The notes: a model not told the origin generated them from the letters alone. Positions 7,727 to 16,196 are shown, counted from the stretch's first letter. The stretch is DNA of 45,292 nucleotides from CAYLMG01 sp964464635 (GCA_964464635.1 CAYXGT010000010.1:1-45292); one strand, 5' to 3'. Translations and numbers: made by a program.

Positions 7727-9103
7727 CTATTCTTTCATACCCTTACGTATATCAGCAATCGCATCGATATACTTTTCGGCTGTTCTTTTGTCTTTGCCTT
7801 CTGCGATAATCCTAACAACGGGCTCTGTATTACTCGGCCGCAAATGCAGCCAGCCGTCTTCGAAGTCAAAACGGCAGCCATCTGTCGTATCTATCTTTGC
7901 AGTCGCAAAAAGGTCTTTGGTATTTCCTGAAATCTTCTCAAATTCACCCTTCGAAGCGGAGAATTTATCTTTAATCATATAATAAGGAGTAATTTCATCA
8001 GTGAGCTCGCCTATCTTTTTACCGGTTTCGGCGAGCATTTCAAGGACAATTGCGATTGCGACAAGGCTGTCGCGTATCGGGCCGACGCGCAAATCGATAA
8101 CTCCGCCGTTGCCTTCGCCGCCGATGATGCAGTTGTTTTTCAGCATCGCCGCGGCGACGTTAGCCTCGCCGACGGGTGTGCGAAAGACCTGCACGCTCGA
8201 TTTTTCTGCGATGTCGTCTATCATCCTCGAAGTCGAGAGATTGGTTGCGACATTGCCCTTGCGCTTGGTCAATATATGTTTAACAGCCAATGCAAGGGTG
8301 TATTCCTCGCCTATATACCTTGCGTTCTCATCAACGATAGCCAGTCTGTCGGCATCGGGGTCCTGGGCAAAGCCGATGTCCGCCTTTTGCTTTTTTACTA
8401 TTTCACAAAGGCCGGTCAGGTTCTTAGCGAGCGGTTCCGGCGGATGTGCAAAGACACCGGTCGGCTCATCGTTGATGGCTTCGATGTCACAGCCCAATTT
8501 AGAAAGCAGCAATTTGCCCTCGGCGCCGCCCGCGCCGTTTACGCTATCGAGAACGACCTTGTATTTTTTAGCGGCTATTTTTTCGGTATCAATAATCGAG
8601 GAAACTTTTTCTACATGTATTTTATTTGCCCTGTCATCGGTGCAGAGCTTGCCGCAATCGGCGGAGCCGACGAAATCGAAAGTCTTTGCGAAATAATATT
8701 GTTTGATTTTTTCGGCAGATTGAACGGGAGGCGCGATACCGTTATCGAGCAGCAGTTTTATGCCGTTATACTCGATTGGATTGTGCGATGCGGTGATTAC
8801 AATTCCGCCTGCACAATTCAGCTCTCGCAGCATAATGCCGACAGCCGGCGTTGAAACGATGCCGATATCAATTACATCGATACCGACCGAGGACAAGCCG
8901 CCGGCAACAGCGGAGCAAAGCATCCGGCCGCTAGGCCTGGAATCGCGGCCAATGCAAACGGTGAGCTTCTGGTTTTTGCGCGCTGCACTTCTTTTCAGGA
9001 AGGTTCCGAAAGCACTGCCGTACTCAGCAGCGATGGCTGCAGTGAAGTTCTCGCCTACGATGCCCCGCAGGCCGCTTACACTTATTATCAACTGCTCAGC
9101 CAT
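7727..9103 (-). CDS. Alpha-D-phosphohexomutase (phosphoglucosamine or phosphomannomutase)
   Basis: 458 residues with all four family elements: the phosphoserine loop TASHNP (S106), the metal loop DPDADRL, the sugar loop EGNGGV and the phosphate-binding RPSNTEPVVR. The enzyme moves phosphate between C1 and C6 of a hexose and feeds peptidoglycan, LPS or glycogen precursors. RPSNTEP is more typical of PMM/PGM and archaeal-type GlmM than of bacterial GlmM (RPSGTEP), so the substrate is left open. GGAG lies 7 nt before the ATG, and a hairpin precedes the gene. Confidence 0.85.
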   Translation of the reverse strand: MAEQLIISVSGLRGIVGENFTAAIAAEYGSAFGTFLKRSAARKNQKLTVCIGRDSRPSGRMLCSAVAGGLSSVGIDVIDIGIVSTPAVGIMLRELNCAGGIVITASHNPIEYNGIKLLLDNGIAPPVQSAEKIKQYYFAKTFDFVGSADCGKLCTDDRANKIHVEKVSSIIDTEKIAAKKYKVVLDSVNGAGGAEGKLLLSKLGCDIEAINDEPTGVFAHPPEPLAKNLTGLCEIVKKQKADIGFAQDPDADRLAIVDENARYIGEEYTLALAVKHILTKRKGNVATNLSTSRMIDDIAEKSSVQVFRTPVGEANVAAAMLKNNCIIGGEGNGGVIDLRVGPIRDSLVAIAIVLEMLAETGKKIGELTDEITPYYMIKDKFSASKGEFEKISGNTKDLFATAKIDTTDGCRFDFEDGWLHLRPSNTEPVVRIIAEGKDKRTAEKYIDAIADIRKGMKE

Positions 9104-9114
9104 AAGGACTCCAT

Positions 9115-9143
9115 AAAATCAAGGGCAGCCGTTACGACTGCCC
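9115..9143 (-). terminator. Hairpin between dehydrogenase and phosphohexomutase genes
   Basis: On the minus strand GGGCAG and CTGCCC (9143-9138 and 9128-9123) form a stem that extends into the loop through an ACG/CGT pairing, followed by TTGATTTTATGG. The T-run is interrupted, so this is a weak terminator or attenuator separating the upstream genes from the mutase. Confidence 0.5.
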
Positions 9144-9157
9144 CTGGCATCGTTCTT

Positions 9158-10108
9158 TTATTTAGGTTTGACGACATTTTTAGGGGGTTTGCCCTGCAGG
9201 TAATCGACGACCAGTTGTGCCGCTTCGATTCCGACCTCAATCTGGGCCTCGACGGTGCTTGCGCCAAGGTGAGGCACGGCGAGGCAGTTATCAAATTCCG
9301 TGAAGCGGGTATTTTCGGGCGGCTCGGTCGGGTAAACGTCCAGAGCGGCACCGGCTATTTTGTTTTCGGCAAGCGCGTCATAAAGTGCATCCTCATTAAT
9401 GATGCCGCCGCGAGCAGTATTAATAAGACGAACCGTCGGCTTCATCATTTTGAATTGGTCAGCGCCAATCATATTGAGTGTCTTTTCATTTTTCGGGACG
9501 TGGATAGTGATATAATCGGCCTGTTTGTAAATCTTCTCTGCGGAATCTACAACCTCGATACCCAACTTGCCGGCGTCCGGCGGCGTGATATAAGGGTCAA
9601 AGCCGAGCAGCTTCATATTGAAAGCTGCTGCTATTCGTGCTACGGCCAAACCAATCTTACCCAGGCCGATGATGCCGAGCGTCTTTTTATTGAGCTGATA
9701 GCCCATAAACTTTTTTCTGTCCCAGGCGCCGCTTTTCAGGCTGTTAGATGCAGGGACGATATTGCGGCTGAGAGCAAGCGCCAAAGCAAAGACGTGCTCT
9801 GCGACGCTGATGGTATTTCCGCCGGGCGTATTCATAACGACAATACCTTTCTTGTCGGCTGCTGCGACATCGATATTATCGACGCCGACACCCGCCCTGC
9901 CGATAGCTCTTAGCTTGCCGGGATTAGCAAGGACTTTTGCGGTAACTTTCGTTCCGCTTCTAACCAATAGGCCGTCATAGTCGGCGATGATTTTCGCGAG
10001 CTCGTCCTCAGGCTGGCCGATATTAACTCCGGCCTGGGCCCCGTCTGCTGAGTTAATCAAATCAATTGCTTCCTGCGCCAGTTTGTCCGTGATAAGAACC
10101 TTAATCAT
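9158..10108 (-). CDS. serA: D-3-phosphoglycerate dehydrogenase-like 2-hydroxyacid dehydrogenase (short form)
   Basis: 316 residues of the D-isomer 2-hydroxyacid dehydrogenase family. It has a NAD-binding GLGKIG at 148-153 and the catalytic set R233 (NTARGG), E262 (YPTEPPE) and H280 (VPHLGAS). It lacks the intervening and ACT domains of long SerA proteins, so it should not be feedback-inhibited through ACT. RAGVGVDNID near residue 71 is typical of phosphoglycerate dehydrogenases, which start serine synthesis. Glyoxylate or hydroxypyruvate reductase remains an alternative. It follows the lipoprotein gene by 21 bp, and a GGAGG lies close before the ATG. Confidence 0.85.
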   Translation of the reverse strand: MIKVLITDKLAQEAIDLINSADGAQAGVNIGQPEDELAKIIADYDGLLVRSGTKVTAKVLANPGKLRAIGRAGVGVDNIDVAAADKKGIVVMNTPGGNTISVAEHVFALALALSRNIVPASNSLKSGAWDRKKFMGYQLNKKTLGIIGLGKIGLAVARIAAAFNMKLLGFDPYITPPDAGKLGIEVVDSAEKIYKQADYITIHVPKNEKTLNMIGADQFKMMKPTVRLINTARGGIINEDALYDALAENKIAGAALDVYPTEPPENTRFTEFDNCLAVPHLGASTVEAQIEVGIEAAQLVVDYLQGKPPKNVVKPK

Positions 10109-10129
10109 AATACCTCCATAAAAATTTTT

Positions 10130-10810
10130 CTAATTCCACTGATTCCAGCCGGCGCCGCCCTTGTCGTCGGCAATCTTAAACCTATCCATTCGACAATCAT
10201 AAAGATACCTTGTTATACAATAAGCGGCTGCAGTTGTGAGTCTTTTGACAGCCATCTCCTGGCCCCGCACATCAAATTCGAAGCCGACCCTGACTACTTT
10301 CGCGGTCTCCTCCGGCCATAATTTTTTAGCACTTTCGACATCAATTATAATCACCTGGCAGCCGAGTGCGCCATTGTAGTAATCCACATCGGGCAGTTTT
10401 TTCATACCAAAGGCGTCAAGAACAACAAGCAGAACCAAATCCGCGCCCAAAGCCCCGCCAATCTGCGCCTCGGTCATCATATTATAGTCAACTCTTTCGG
10501 CGCGAAAATCGCTCAACTGCTCGTAGTCTATAATATCATCTGGGCTGAGTTCGACCATTTCAATAAGGTAGCCGTTTATCCGCTCAGTAAGTTCCTGCCG
10601 CAAGGCTACCGGTGCACCGAGCCAGGCCGGCTGATTAACCAATACAAGAGTCTTTTTGCCTTTGTAATCCGCCAATTGGAACTCCGCAGGGACTTTCTTT
10701 TCGTGCGATGTGGGTACCAGAATTCCGCAGCCGATACAAAAAATAAGGACAAGAGAAACCGGCACCGCGACTGTGAACGAATTTAAACTATGTTTTTGCG
10801 TTTTTTTCAT
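10130..10810 (-). CDS. Putative lipoprotein, function unknown
   Basis: 226 residues with a basic N-terminus, a hydrophobic stretch (residues 13-27) and a cysteine at 28 in FCIGCG, an imperfect lipobox. A short alpha/beta-looking body follows (KTLVLVNQPAW, DLVLLVVLDAF, VIIIDVESAKKLWPEE), reminiscent of small periplasmic nucleotide- or protein-binding folds. I do not recognise a family. It starts 8 bp after the DUF2752 gene and is followed by the dehydrogenase gene on the same strand, but nothing in the sequence ties it to serine metabolism. Confidence 0.8.
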   Translation of the reverse strand: MKKTQKHSLNSFTVAVPVSLVLIFCIGCGILVPTSHEKKVPAEFQLADYKGKKTLVLVNQPAWLGAPVALRQELTERINGYLIEMVELSPDDIIDYEQLSDFRAERVDYNMMTEAQIGGALGADLVLLVVLDAFGMKKLPDVDYYNGALGCQVIIIDVESAKKLWPEETAKVVRVGFEFDVRGQEMAVKRLTTAAAYCITRYLYDCRMDRFKIADDKGGAGWNQWN

Positions 10811-10818
10811 TTTTCTTC

Positions 10819-11286
10819 CTATCCACCCCTGTTTTCAACGATAGCCCTTGCAAGTGTAACAGCCCAGCCTGCAGCTATTATTATCAACAATACCAGAATT
10901 ATATATCTTACCTTAATCTCTTTAAGATGATCAAGAAAATGAAAATATATACCAAAAACGGCTGTAAGGAAAGCTAAAACTGCAGAAATCACAAATACGG
11001 TGCAGAACAGGCCAGCTGCGGGCTGAATATAAAAGGATTTGAAAATTTGTCCCTTTGCAAAGCAAATCGCCGAGGTCGTCATCCTGCAGCTCGGGCACGG
11101 CAAATGGTATCTCTGCTCGAAACCGCAGGGGCCAAGCCAGTAACCGAGGTCGATTTTGCCCCATCCTGCGAGAGCAAGAATAGTAAAAAAGGCTGCGACA
11201 GGAATAAAAATGCCGAGGGCAATAAGGCGTTGCTGTCGCGTGGCTTTTGAATATAATTTGCACTTATTGTGTTGGCCTGAATGCAT
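10819..11286 (-). CDS. DUF2752 family membrane protein
   Basis: 155 residues with about three hydrophobic segments (near 25-42, 85-110, 125-145). It carries the family hallmark CPSCRMTTS, preceded by LGPCGFEQRYHLPC, giving a Cys cluster next to the membrane. DUF2752 proteins have no established biochemical role. The chosen ATG at 11286 has no visible Shine-Dalgarno sequence and lies opposite the start region of the divergent phosphatase gene, so its exact N-terminus is uncertain. Confidence 0.78.
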   Translation of the reverse strand: MHSGQHNKCKLYSKATRQQRLIALGIFIPVAAFFTILALAGWGKIDLGYWLGPCGFEQRYHLPCPSCRMTTSAICFAKGQIFKSFYIQPAAGLFCTVFVISAVLAFLTAVFGIYFHFLDHLKEIKVRYIILVLLIIIAAGWAVTLARAIVENRGG

Positions 11287-11300
11287 AATTACGTTACAAT
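11272..11300 (+). promoter_or_regulatory. Putative promoter of the inositol-monophosphatase-family gene
   Basis: TTGGCC (11272-11277) and TACAAT (11295-11300) are 17 bp apart, with the expected start site about 40 bp before the ATG at 11347. It overlaps the 5' end of the divergent DUF2752 gene. Confidence 0.4.
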
Positions 11301-11346
11301 AGAAAAAGTAAGCAATTGTGTCAAGCTGATAAAAGAAAGGTTGGCT

Positions 11347-12162
11347 ATGTGTCTGGATAAAGGAACATTAAGCAGGATACTCGAAACAGGCGTTGTGGCA
11401 GCCCGGCTGGCAGGCCAGAGAGCGATGGAAGAGCTAAACTTTCTGAAGGTGTCGATAAAAAATGACCAGGAGCTGGTAACGCAGGCTGACACGCACTGTC
11501 AGAAAATCATTATCGACAGAATCAAGGAGACTTACCCCGACCACGGCTTTATCGCCGAAGAGGGAAGCGGTGGCAAACTGTTCAAACAGCCGCCGAGGGG
11601 CGAGCTGCCGATATGGTGGGTAATCGACCCGATTGACGGGACGAATAATTTTGCGCATAAGATGCTTTTCTTTACGGTGAGCGTTGCGGCTATGTACGAG
11701 GGCAGAGTTATCGCAGGGGTGATATTCGAGCCGGCAACAGAATCGATGTTCACAGCCGTCAAAGAAGGCGAGGCACAGCTAAACGGGCGAAGAATTCAGG
11801 TGAGCGAAGATACGATAAACAGTTACACAAGCGTCGGGTTGGACAGCCATTTCGATGAGGGCGTTCCGAATTGGGCGTGCGAGCTTATGCAAAAGACAAG
11901 GTTTCGCAATCTCGGCACAACGGCGCTGCAGCTCGCATACGTAGCAAAGGGCAGCCTCGTCGCGACCATAATAACGTGCCCGAAGCTGTGGGATATAGCA
12001 GCGGGCGCTTTTATTGTCGAGGAGGCAGGCGGTATTGTAACGGACTGGAAAGGTGATAAAATTTTCCCCGTAGATTTGGATAAATACGACGGAGAGAAAT
12101 ACCAGACACTGGCAACGAATAAAAAAACACATGCAGAGCTGGTGAAGCTTATAAAATCTTAA
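11347..12162 (+). CDS. Inositol monophosphatase family protein
   Basis: 271 residues with the Mg2+-dependent phosphatase motifs: EEGS at 71-74, DPIDGT at 94-99 and WDIAAG near residue 215. It could hydrolyse inositol-1-phosphate, fructose-1,6-bisphosphate or 3'-phosphoadenosine phosphate; these families share the core. The ATG at 11347 is preferred over an in-frame ATG at 11281 because AGAAAGG lies 6 nt before it and because the family begins at about this point. No terminator is visible downstream. Confidence 0.88.
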   Translation: MCLDKGTLSRILETGVVAARLAGQRAMEELNFLKVSIKNDQELVTQADTHCQKIIIDRIKETYPDHGFIAEEGSGGKLFKQPPRGELPIWWVIDPIDGTNNFAHKMLFFTVSVAAMYEGRVIAGVIFEPATESMFTAVKEGEAQLNGRRIQVSEDTINSYTSVGLDSHFDEGVPNWACELMQKTRFRNLGTTALQLAYVAKGSLVATIITCPKLWDIAAGAFIVEEAGGIVTDWKGDKIFPVDLDKYDGEKYQTLATNKKTHAELVKLIKS

Positions 12163-12783
12163 CCACCAAGTCTCAAAGACACTAATAAAAAAGTCACAAG
12201 GAAAAATTAACCACGGATTTCACGGATTACTCGGATTGTTAAAAACATGAAAAGACACGAACTGTTTAATCGCTGATTTCGCTGATTTCACGGATTCTTT
12301 TTAGCCACAGATTTCGCAGATTGACACAGATTTTAATAAACCAAGAAGACGCAAAGACACAAAGAAAATTAGCCACAGATTTCACAGATATCACAGAGAA
12401 ACGAATATCGAATAACGAACAAGAAACAAGGAATTATGAAGTGGATACGGATGACGAGAGGTGAACGTTCAACATCGAACTATGAACGCTGAACCTTCAA
12501 TAAAAAACAAAGAAAGTAGGACGGAGGACAAAATTCAAACGTCCAACAAAGAACATTTAACATCCAACATTCAAAAAAACAGGTGACGGAGAAATCACGG
12601 CACAGGAACGGCGGATAAAATGAGCAGCCCAAGAGGTGGAAGAAGCGCCTTTTTGGAAACGAACTTCAAAGCACTTTTTAGACTCCAGAATGTGTTCGGT
12701 ACTTCCGGATTTACAAGCAAAATTTTTAATTTTTTATTCATGTTCATACTCAATAAAAATAAAGAAGTTACTTTTGCCGCATC
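12163..12783. repeat. Long spacer of degenerate low-complexity repeats
   Basis: Over 600 bp without a credible gene. From 12163 to about 12580 it is a patchwork of phrases such as CCACGGATTTCACGGATT, GCCACAGATTTCGCAGATTG, AAGACGCAAAGACACAAAG and AACATCGAACTATGAACG, each repeated with variation. The remainder (12600-12783) looks like ordinary AT-rich spacer. The phrases recur at the left end of the window and near 6735, so they are dispersed. Confidence 0.6.
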
Positions 12784-13731
12784 TTATTTTTGTATATGAT
12801 CTGTTTCTACTATCTTGGTTTCCTTAATATTTTTTGCCTTCGGAAAAGTGAACGTGGTATTTTTTTGAAGTAATGCATACCCAAAGTTGAGCATTGTATC
12901 ATTGCCGAGCTTATCCACATCCAGCGGCTTTATAAAGAAATTGGCAATTAATCCCTTGATTCTTGCGAAGAAACCGGCAGACTCACTTTTTTTAGCAATA
13001 GATTCTACTTTTATTTCCATCATCGGTGTCTCTTCAGTTTTCTTAAAAGCAAGCGTGTTGACCCGGGCAACTACCTCATTGGATCTGTTTTCGTATTTAT
13101 ATTCTCCATCTTTCGGTTTAATATCATAAAGACCAATGGTTACAGGACTTTGTTGACCCTTGGCGTTAAAACATATATCCACCTTGGTAACGGTCTGTGT
13201 AGAACCGGTAATCGTTCCTTTAACCTCAATAAGACCAATCCCTTCTCCTTCAAACTTAATATAATCGAGCATATTTGTCAGCGGCTTTCCTTTTTTCAAA
13301 TCACCGATATTTTTCGCTATCATCCCTGCAGAGTCAAAGGTGTTTTTGTGAAAGCCCTTTCCCATCATTTTAAATTCACAGGCCGCATAAAAGGATTTTG
13401 AAGTGACCTTTCTCTTATATGAGATAATACCTACCTGCTGCTCATTATTGACGCTGATTTCCCTGTCAACAAGTGTCGGAGATATCAGCGGGATAAAATA
13501 CGCAAAATAGAAAATAGGATTTTTCTCGAATGCCTCTTTACTATAACTCAACACAATAGTAGGACCGTTAGAATCTACGACTGCATCATTCCCATCCGCC
13601 AATGACTCACTGCTACATGTTTGACTGTTCGGGTTGGAGCTACAGTTCATTAAAAGCAAAACACTGACAACAGTAATTCCAAATAGAATCAACAGACGCC
13701 GATGGGTTAAATGTACACCTGCATTTATCAT
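12784..13731 (-). CDS. Putative lipoprotein, function unknown
   Basis: 315 residues from the ATG at 13731, which has GGAG 6 nt upstream; an upstream TTG at 13743 is less likely. The N-terminus is HRRLLILF followed by a hydrophobic run and LLLMNCSS, a plausible lipobox with an unusual N at -1. The remainder is a beta-rich, lysine-rich body without motifs that I recognise. It is preceded and followed by spacer, so it appears to be transcribed alone. Confidence 0.75.
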   Translation of the reverse strand: MINAGVHLTHRRLLILFGITVVSVLLLMNCSSNPNSQTCSSESLADGNDAVVDSNGPTIVLSYSKEAFEKNPIFYFAYFIPLISPTLVDREISVNNEQQVGIISYKRKVTSKSFYAACEFKMMGKGFHKNTFDSAGMIAKNIGDLKKGKPLTNMLDYIKFEGEGIGLIEVKGTITGSTQTVTKVDICFNAKGQQSPVTIGLYDIKPKDGEYKYENRSNEVVARVNTLAFKKTEETPMMEIKVESIAKKSESAGFFARIKGLIANFFIKPLDVDKLGNDTMLNFGYALLQKNTTFTFPKAKNIKETKIVETDHIQK

Positions 13732-13829
13732 ACACAACTCCAAAGATTACTTCATAGCGCCCAAGATATAAAGGTAATGAGATTGTCAGATTAAATAACG
13801 GCTATTACAGCTAAAGTAAACTTGACAAC

Positions 13830-14081
13830 TTATTCTAAAAGTACCATTCTTTGTATCTGGTCTTTGCGAATTTCGTATTCTCTCTGGTCAATCTTGCCGT
13901 CCTTGAGGTCTTGTTCTATCTTCTTCATTTCCCGGTTGGCAACATATTCATAACCGCCGCCGGCAGCAACCGCTCCGCCGGCCGCACCAAGAACAGCCGT
14001 TCCCGTTTTGCTCTCACATCCGCCTGCAAACAGCAGAGAGAGCACAAATATCGTAACGATTAAAATCTTTAACCTTGCCAT
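13830..14081 (-). CDS. Small lipoprotein with glycine-zipper and SHOCT-like tail
   Basis: 83 residues: signal peptide ending in LLFAGGC, a glycine/alanine-rich membrane-like stretch (AVLGAAGGAVAAGGGY), then a charged tail (LKDGKIDQREYEIRKDQI) that resembles the short SHOCT motif. Glycine-zipper lipoproteins of this kind are common envelope-stress proteins; that role is an inference. AGGAGAAAAGT precedes the ATG. Confidence 0.8.
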   Translation of the reverse strand: MARLKILIVTIFVLSLLFAGGCESKTGTAVLGAAGGAVAAGGGYEYVANREMKKIEQDLKDGKIDQREYEIRKDQIQRMVLLE

Positions 14082-14120
14082 ACTTTTCTCCTTATCTATA
14101 AAAAACCATATTTTACTCTG

Positions 14121-14333
14121 TCACACATTAAGTATCCGATGCAGACAGACAGGCCGCCTGACGTCCGTCGCGCCGACTTGTCGAGGCTTGTCCTTCGCCG
14201 GATTCCTCGCCGGCGCGGCGAACCCGCCGCAAACGAGCAAAGTAATCGAAATCACCAGCAGCGAGGCGAATTGGTATGTCCGCAAATACAATCGCACTGC
14301 TTGCGTCATCTCGATCGTAAATGCAGTTTTCAT
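14121..14333 (-). CDS. Small ORF with a leader homologous to the entericidin locus
   Basis: 70 codons. The first codons (MKTAFTIE) and the DNA upstream (TCTTTAGGAAAG...AAAGATGAAAA) closely match the region before the entericidin-like gene at 14590 (MKNAITIAE). The body has one hydrophobic stretch (FASLLVISITLLVCGGFAA). The tail is encoded by the 34-bp direct repeat at 14131-14164. It may be a decayed paralogue of a small envelope peptide or a real membrane peptide. Confidence 0.35.
   Translation of the reverse strand: MKTAFTIEMTQAVRLYLRTYQFASLLVISITLLVCGGFAAPARNPAKDKPRQVGATDVRRPVCLHRILNV
14131..14164. repeat. 34-bp direct repeat, copy 1
   Basis: Starts AGTATCCGATGCAGACAG and ends GGCCGCCTGACGT. 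It is identical to 14885-14918 and in the same orientation. The two copies flank the entericidin-like and lmo0937-like genes. Confidence 0.9.
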
Positions 14334-14380
14334 CTTTTTCCACTTTCCTAAAGACAGCCCTCGTTAACAAAACCCCGGGG

Positions 14381-14521
14381 CTAGTCCTCGTCGCTGCCCT
14401 GCATTGCCTCGCCCGTCCTTTCAATGTCCTTGCCGGCGCCCTCCCAGGTGTTGCAGCCGGTCAGAAAAAACGCGGACGTTAGCAACGCCAGCACCGCCAC
14501 GACGATAATTCGCACTTTCAT
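14381..14521 (-). CDS. Entericidin A/B-like lipoprotein
   Basis: 46 residues: a signal peptide ending in a perfect lipobox (LTGC), then NTWEGAGKDIERTGEA, the entericidin signature. In enterobacteria these tiny lipoproteins form an antidote/toxin pair in stationary phase; here only one clear member is seen. A well-placed AAAGGA precedes an in-frame ATG at 14590, which would add 23 residues (MKNAITIAERRRPDRPPHG...). That extension looks like an inserted palindromic repeat (GCCCCGTGGGGC) between an old leader and the true start, so the short form is preferred. Confidence 0.82.
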   Translation of the reverse strand: MKVRIIVVAVLALLTSAFFLTGCNTWEGAGKDIERTGEAMQGSDED

Positions 14522-14636
14522 ACGGGATGTTGCCCCGTGGGGCGGTCTATCCGGACGCCTCCGCTCCGCGATAGTAATTGCATTTTTCATCTTTTGTTCC
14601 TTTCTTAAAGAAAGAGTCATAACAATACTCCCTTAT

Positions 14637-14671
14637 GTTGAAAATAGTTTTCAACCTAAGCCTTCAGGCTT
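14637..14671. terminator. Two hairpins between the small-peptide genes
   Basis: GTTGAAAA/TTTTCAAC with a 3-nt loop (14637-14655) is directly followed by AAGCC/GGCTT with a 4-nt loop (14658-14671). They lie between the lmo0937-like gene and the entericidin leader and could end the former's transcript. Neither has a strong T-run on the minus strand. Confidence 0.4.
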
Positions 14672-14705
14672 TATTAGATTACCAAATCCATCGCTCACGA
14701 AACAG

Positions 14706-14855
14706 TTACACAATTTTTCGTCCGGTGATGATTCTAACCAGAAGAACCACAACGGCAATCACCAGGAGAGCGTGAATCAGACCGCCCATAGTATAGGAAG
14801 TCAGTAATCCTGCGAGCCACAATATAAGCAGAATAACAGCGATAGTGTAAAGCAT
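14706..14855 (-). CDS. lmo0937 family small membrane protein
   Basis: A 49-residue peptide beginning MLYTIAVILLILWLAGLLTS and ending RIITGRKIV. It consists of two hydrophobic helices separated by a YTMGGLIH turn. This is the typical lmo0937-family layout, often found beside other small stress-induced envelope peptides. AAAGGA sits 8 nt before the ATG. The gene is short enough to be missed by length-filtered gene calling. Function is unknown. Confidence 0.85.
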   Translation of the reverse strand: MLYTIAVILLILWLAGLLTSYTMGGLIHALLVIAVVVLLVRIITGRKIV

Positions 14856-14884
14856 AATTATTATCCTTTCAATTTTTTAGGCTT

Positions 14885-14918
14885 AGTATCCGATGCAGAC
14901 AGACAGGCCGCCTGACGT
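14885..14918. repeat. 34-bp direct repeat, copy 2
   Basis: Exact second copy of 14131-14164, just upstream of the lmo0937-like gene on the minus strand. It is followed on the plus strand by ACCGAAACC instead of CCGTCGCGCC, so the identity stops sharply. Confidence 0.9.
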
Positions 14919-14990
14919 ACCGAAACCACAGCCTCATTTTCTATGCCGACTCGAAACAGCTTTTCAAAGCCAAGGCAGCTTGACTTTGTA

Positions 14991-15683
14991 CTAATTTTGT
15001 TTCTGACCGCGGCTTTGCTTCAATTCCTCAAGATACCTTGCTGCGGCATCTTTACCGCCTAATCCAAACGCAAGAGCCAATGCAAGAACAAAGCCGCCGA
15101 GGATAATATTAAAGGTGGCACTTACCAAAAGAGGGGCAATACCGAGCTGTGCCAGTGAAATTGTCACTGCAAAGATTATAATTGCCCACCGGCTTATGCC
15201 GGCCAGAAGCTGCGGTTTGGGTAATTTCGCATTACCCGCTACCGTCTGAACTATGCCTGATACAAAACTTGCCAGAAACATTGCTACCACAAGTACAAGC
15301 AACGCTGCTATGACCTTCGGGACATAAGCAAATAAGCTTGAAAGAATGTCCGAAGCCTTTGGCAGCCCCAAAGCGTTTGCGACCATCACAAGGACCATAA
15401 TAATAATTAGCCAATAAACAAGACTGCTTACTACCTGCCGGGCAGTAATCTTCATATCCCCTTTCCTTAGAACCTCTGATATACCAGCCTTATCCGCCAG
15501 CGCATCGAAGCGTACCACATTAAGCACTCCATTCACTATTGATCTGATTATTTTGGCCACAATCCAGCCAACAATCAGAATTATTAGTGCACCCAAAAGG
15601 ACAGGAAGATAGGCCATTATTCTGGTCAGCATCTCACGGACCGGCTCAACAATAAGATTTCCCCATTCTATTTCAGCCAACAT
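14991..15683 (-). CDS. Mechanosensitive-channel-type membrane protein (conserved TM-helix family)
   Basis: 230 residues with four to five membrane helices, including two similar units (LPVLLGALIILIVGWIVAKI and VPKVIAALLVLVVAMFLASF), the repeat described for the conserved TM-helix family linked to MscS-like channels. No beta domain of MscS follows, so it is the short form. The ATG at 15683 is chosen because GGAGGT lies 7 nt upstream; an in-frame ATG at 15698 overlaps that site. It neighbours the small stress peptides and may act in osmotic protection (inference). Confidence 0.82.
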   Translation of the reverse strand: MLAEIEWGNLIVEPVREMLTRIMAYLPVLLGALIILIVGWIVAKIIRSIVNGVLNVVRFDALADKAGISEVLRKGDMKITARQVVSSLVYWLIIIMVLVMVANALGLPKASDILSSLFAYVPKVIAALLVLVVAMFLASFVSGIVQTVAGNAKLPKPQLLAGISRWAIIIFAVTISLAQLGIAPLLVSATFNIILGGFVLALALAFGLGGKDAAARYLEELKQSRGQKQN

Positions 15684-16196
15684 TTTTAGTACCTCCATAA
15701 TAAACTGTTAATATTGGATACCGTTTTTAAACTGACGTTTCCCATATTTATCCGCCTCTGGCGGATTAAACGCCCGGCTGCGCGACCAATCCTTTCAATG
15801 CTGCGATAATATCAATACCTCCTTGGAAATTACAATAATAATCTAAAGTATTTTTTACGAACCTTGCTGCCAAATCCACTAAAATCCATATTATTCGTGA
15901 AATTCCAGCTTCAATGTGGAGGCAAAAGTGATTTTAAGAGCATTCTTTCTTTCTTCTGTTTTCAACAAATATTATGTAATTTTATACGCCTCCGGCATAC
16001 TGCATAATACGTGGAACACAACTACCGTATGGGCTGAAGCCCATCCTGCAAAAAATAAGAAGTCCCCGATGCTTGTTCAATACTTTTTCAATTTATTGCG
16101 TTCGGACGAATTACGTCCTTTCACCCCTTCCGGCTATTCAATTTGACTTTCGATTATACCATTCTCCGACATAACAGCAATTAATTATTTTGGAAT
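15684..16196. other. Gene-free spacer with one palindrome
   Basis: About 510 bp with no credible coding sequence. It contains one strong palindrome, ATCCGCC/GGCGGAT with loop TCT (15750-15766), of the sort seen in dispersed bacterial repeats. The rest is AT-rich spacer. Confidence 0.5.

Noticed and set aside
6798..7982. A 394-codon frame opposite the CDF transporter and phosphohexomutase genes
   Set aside because: It is antisense to two genes with complete catalytic motifs, so it is a shadow frame in spite of its length.
12636..12827. Plus-strand 63-codon frame between repeat spacer and the lipoprotein gene
   Set aside because: AT-rich, no ribosome-binding site, and overlaps the end of the lipoprotein gene on the other strand.
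14128..14424. An arginine-rich minus-strand frame overlapping the small peptides
   Set aside because: Composition is that of an off-frame shadow, and it overlaps the entericidin-like gene's end.
15916..16146. A 76-codon plus-strand frame in the spacer before the hydrolase
   Set aside because: No ribosome-binding site and no recognisable fold; considered chance.
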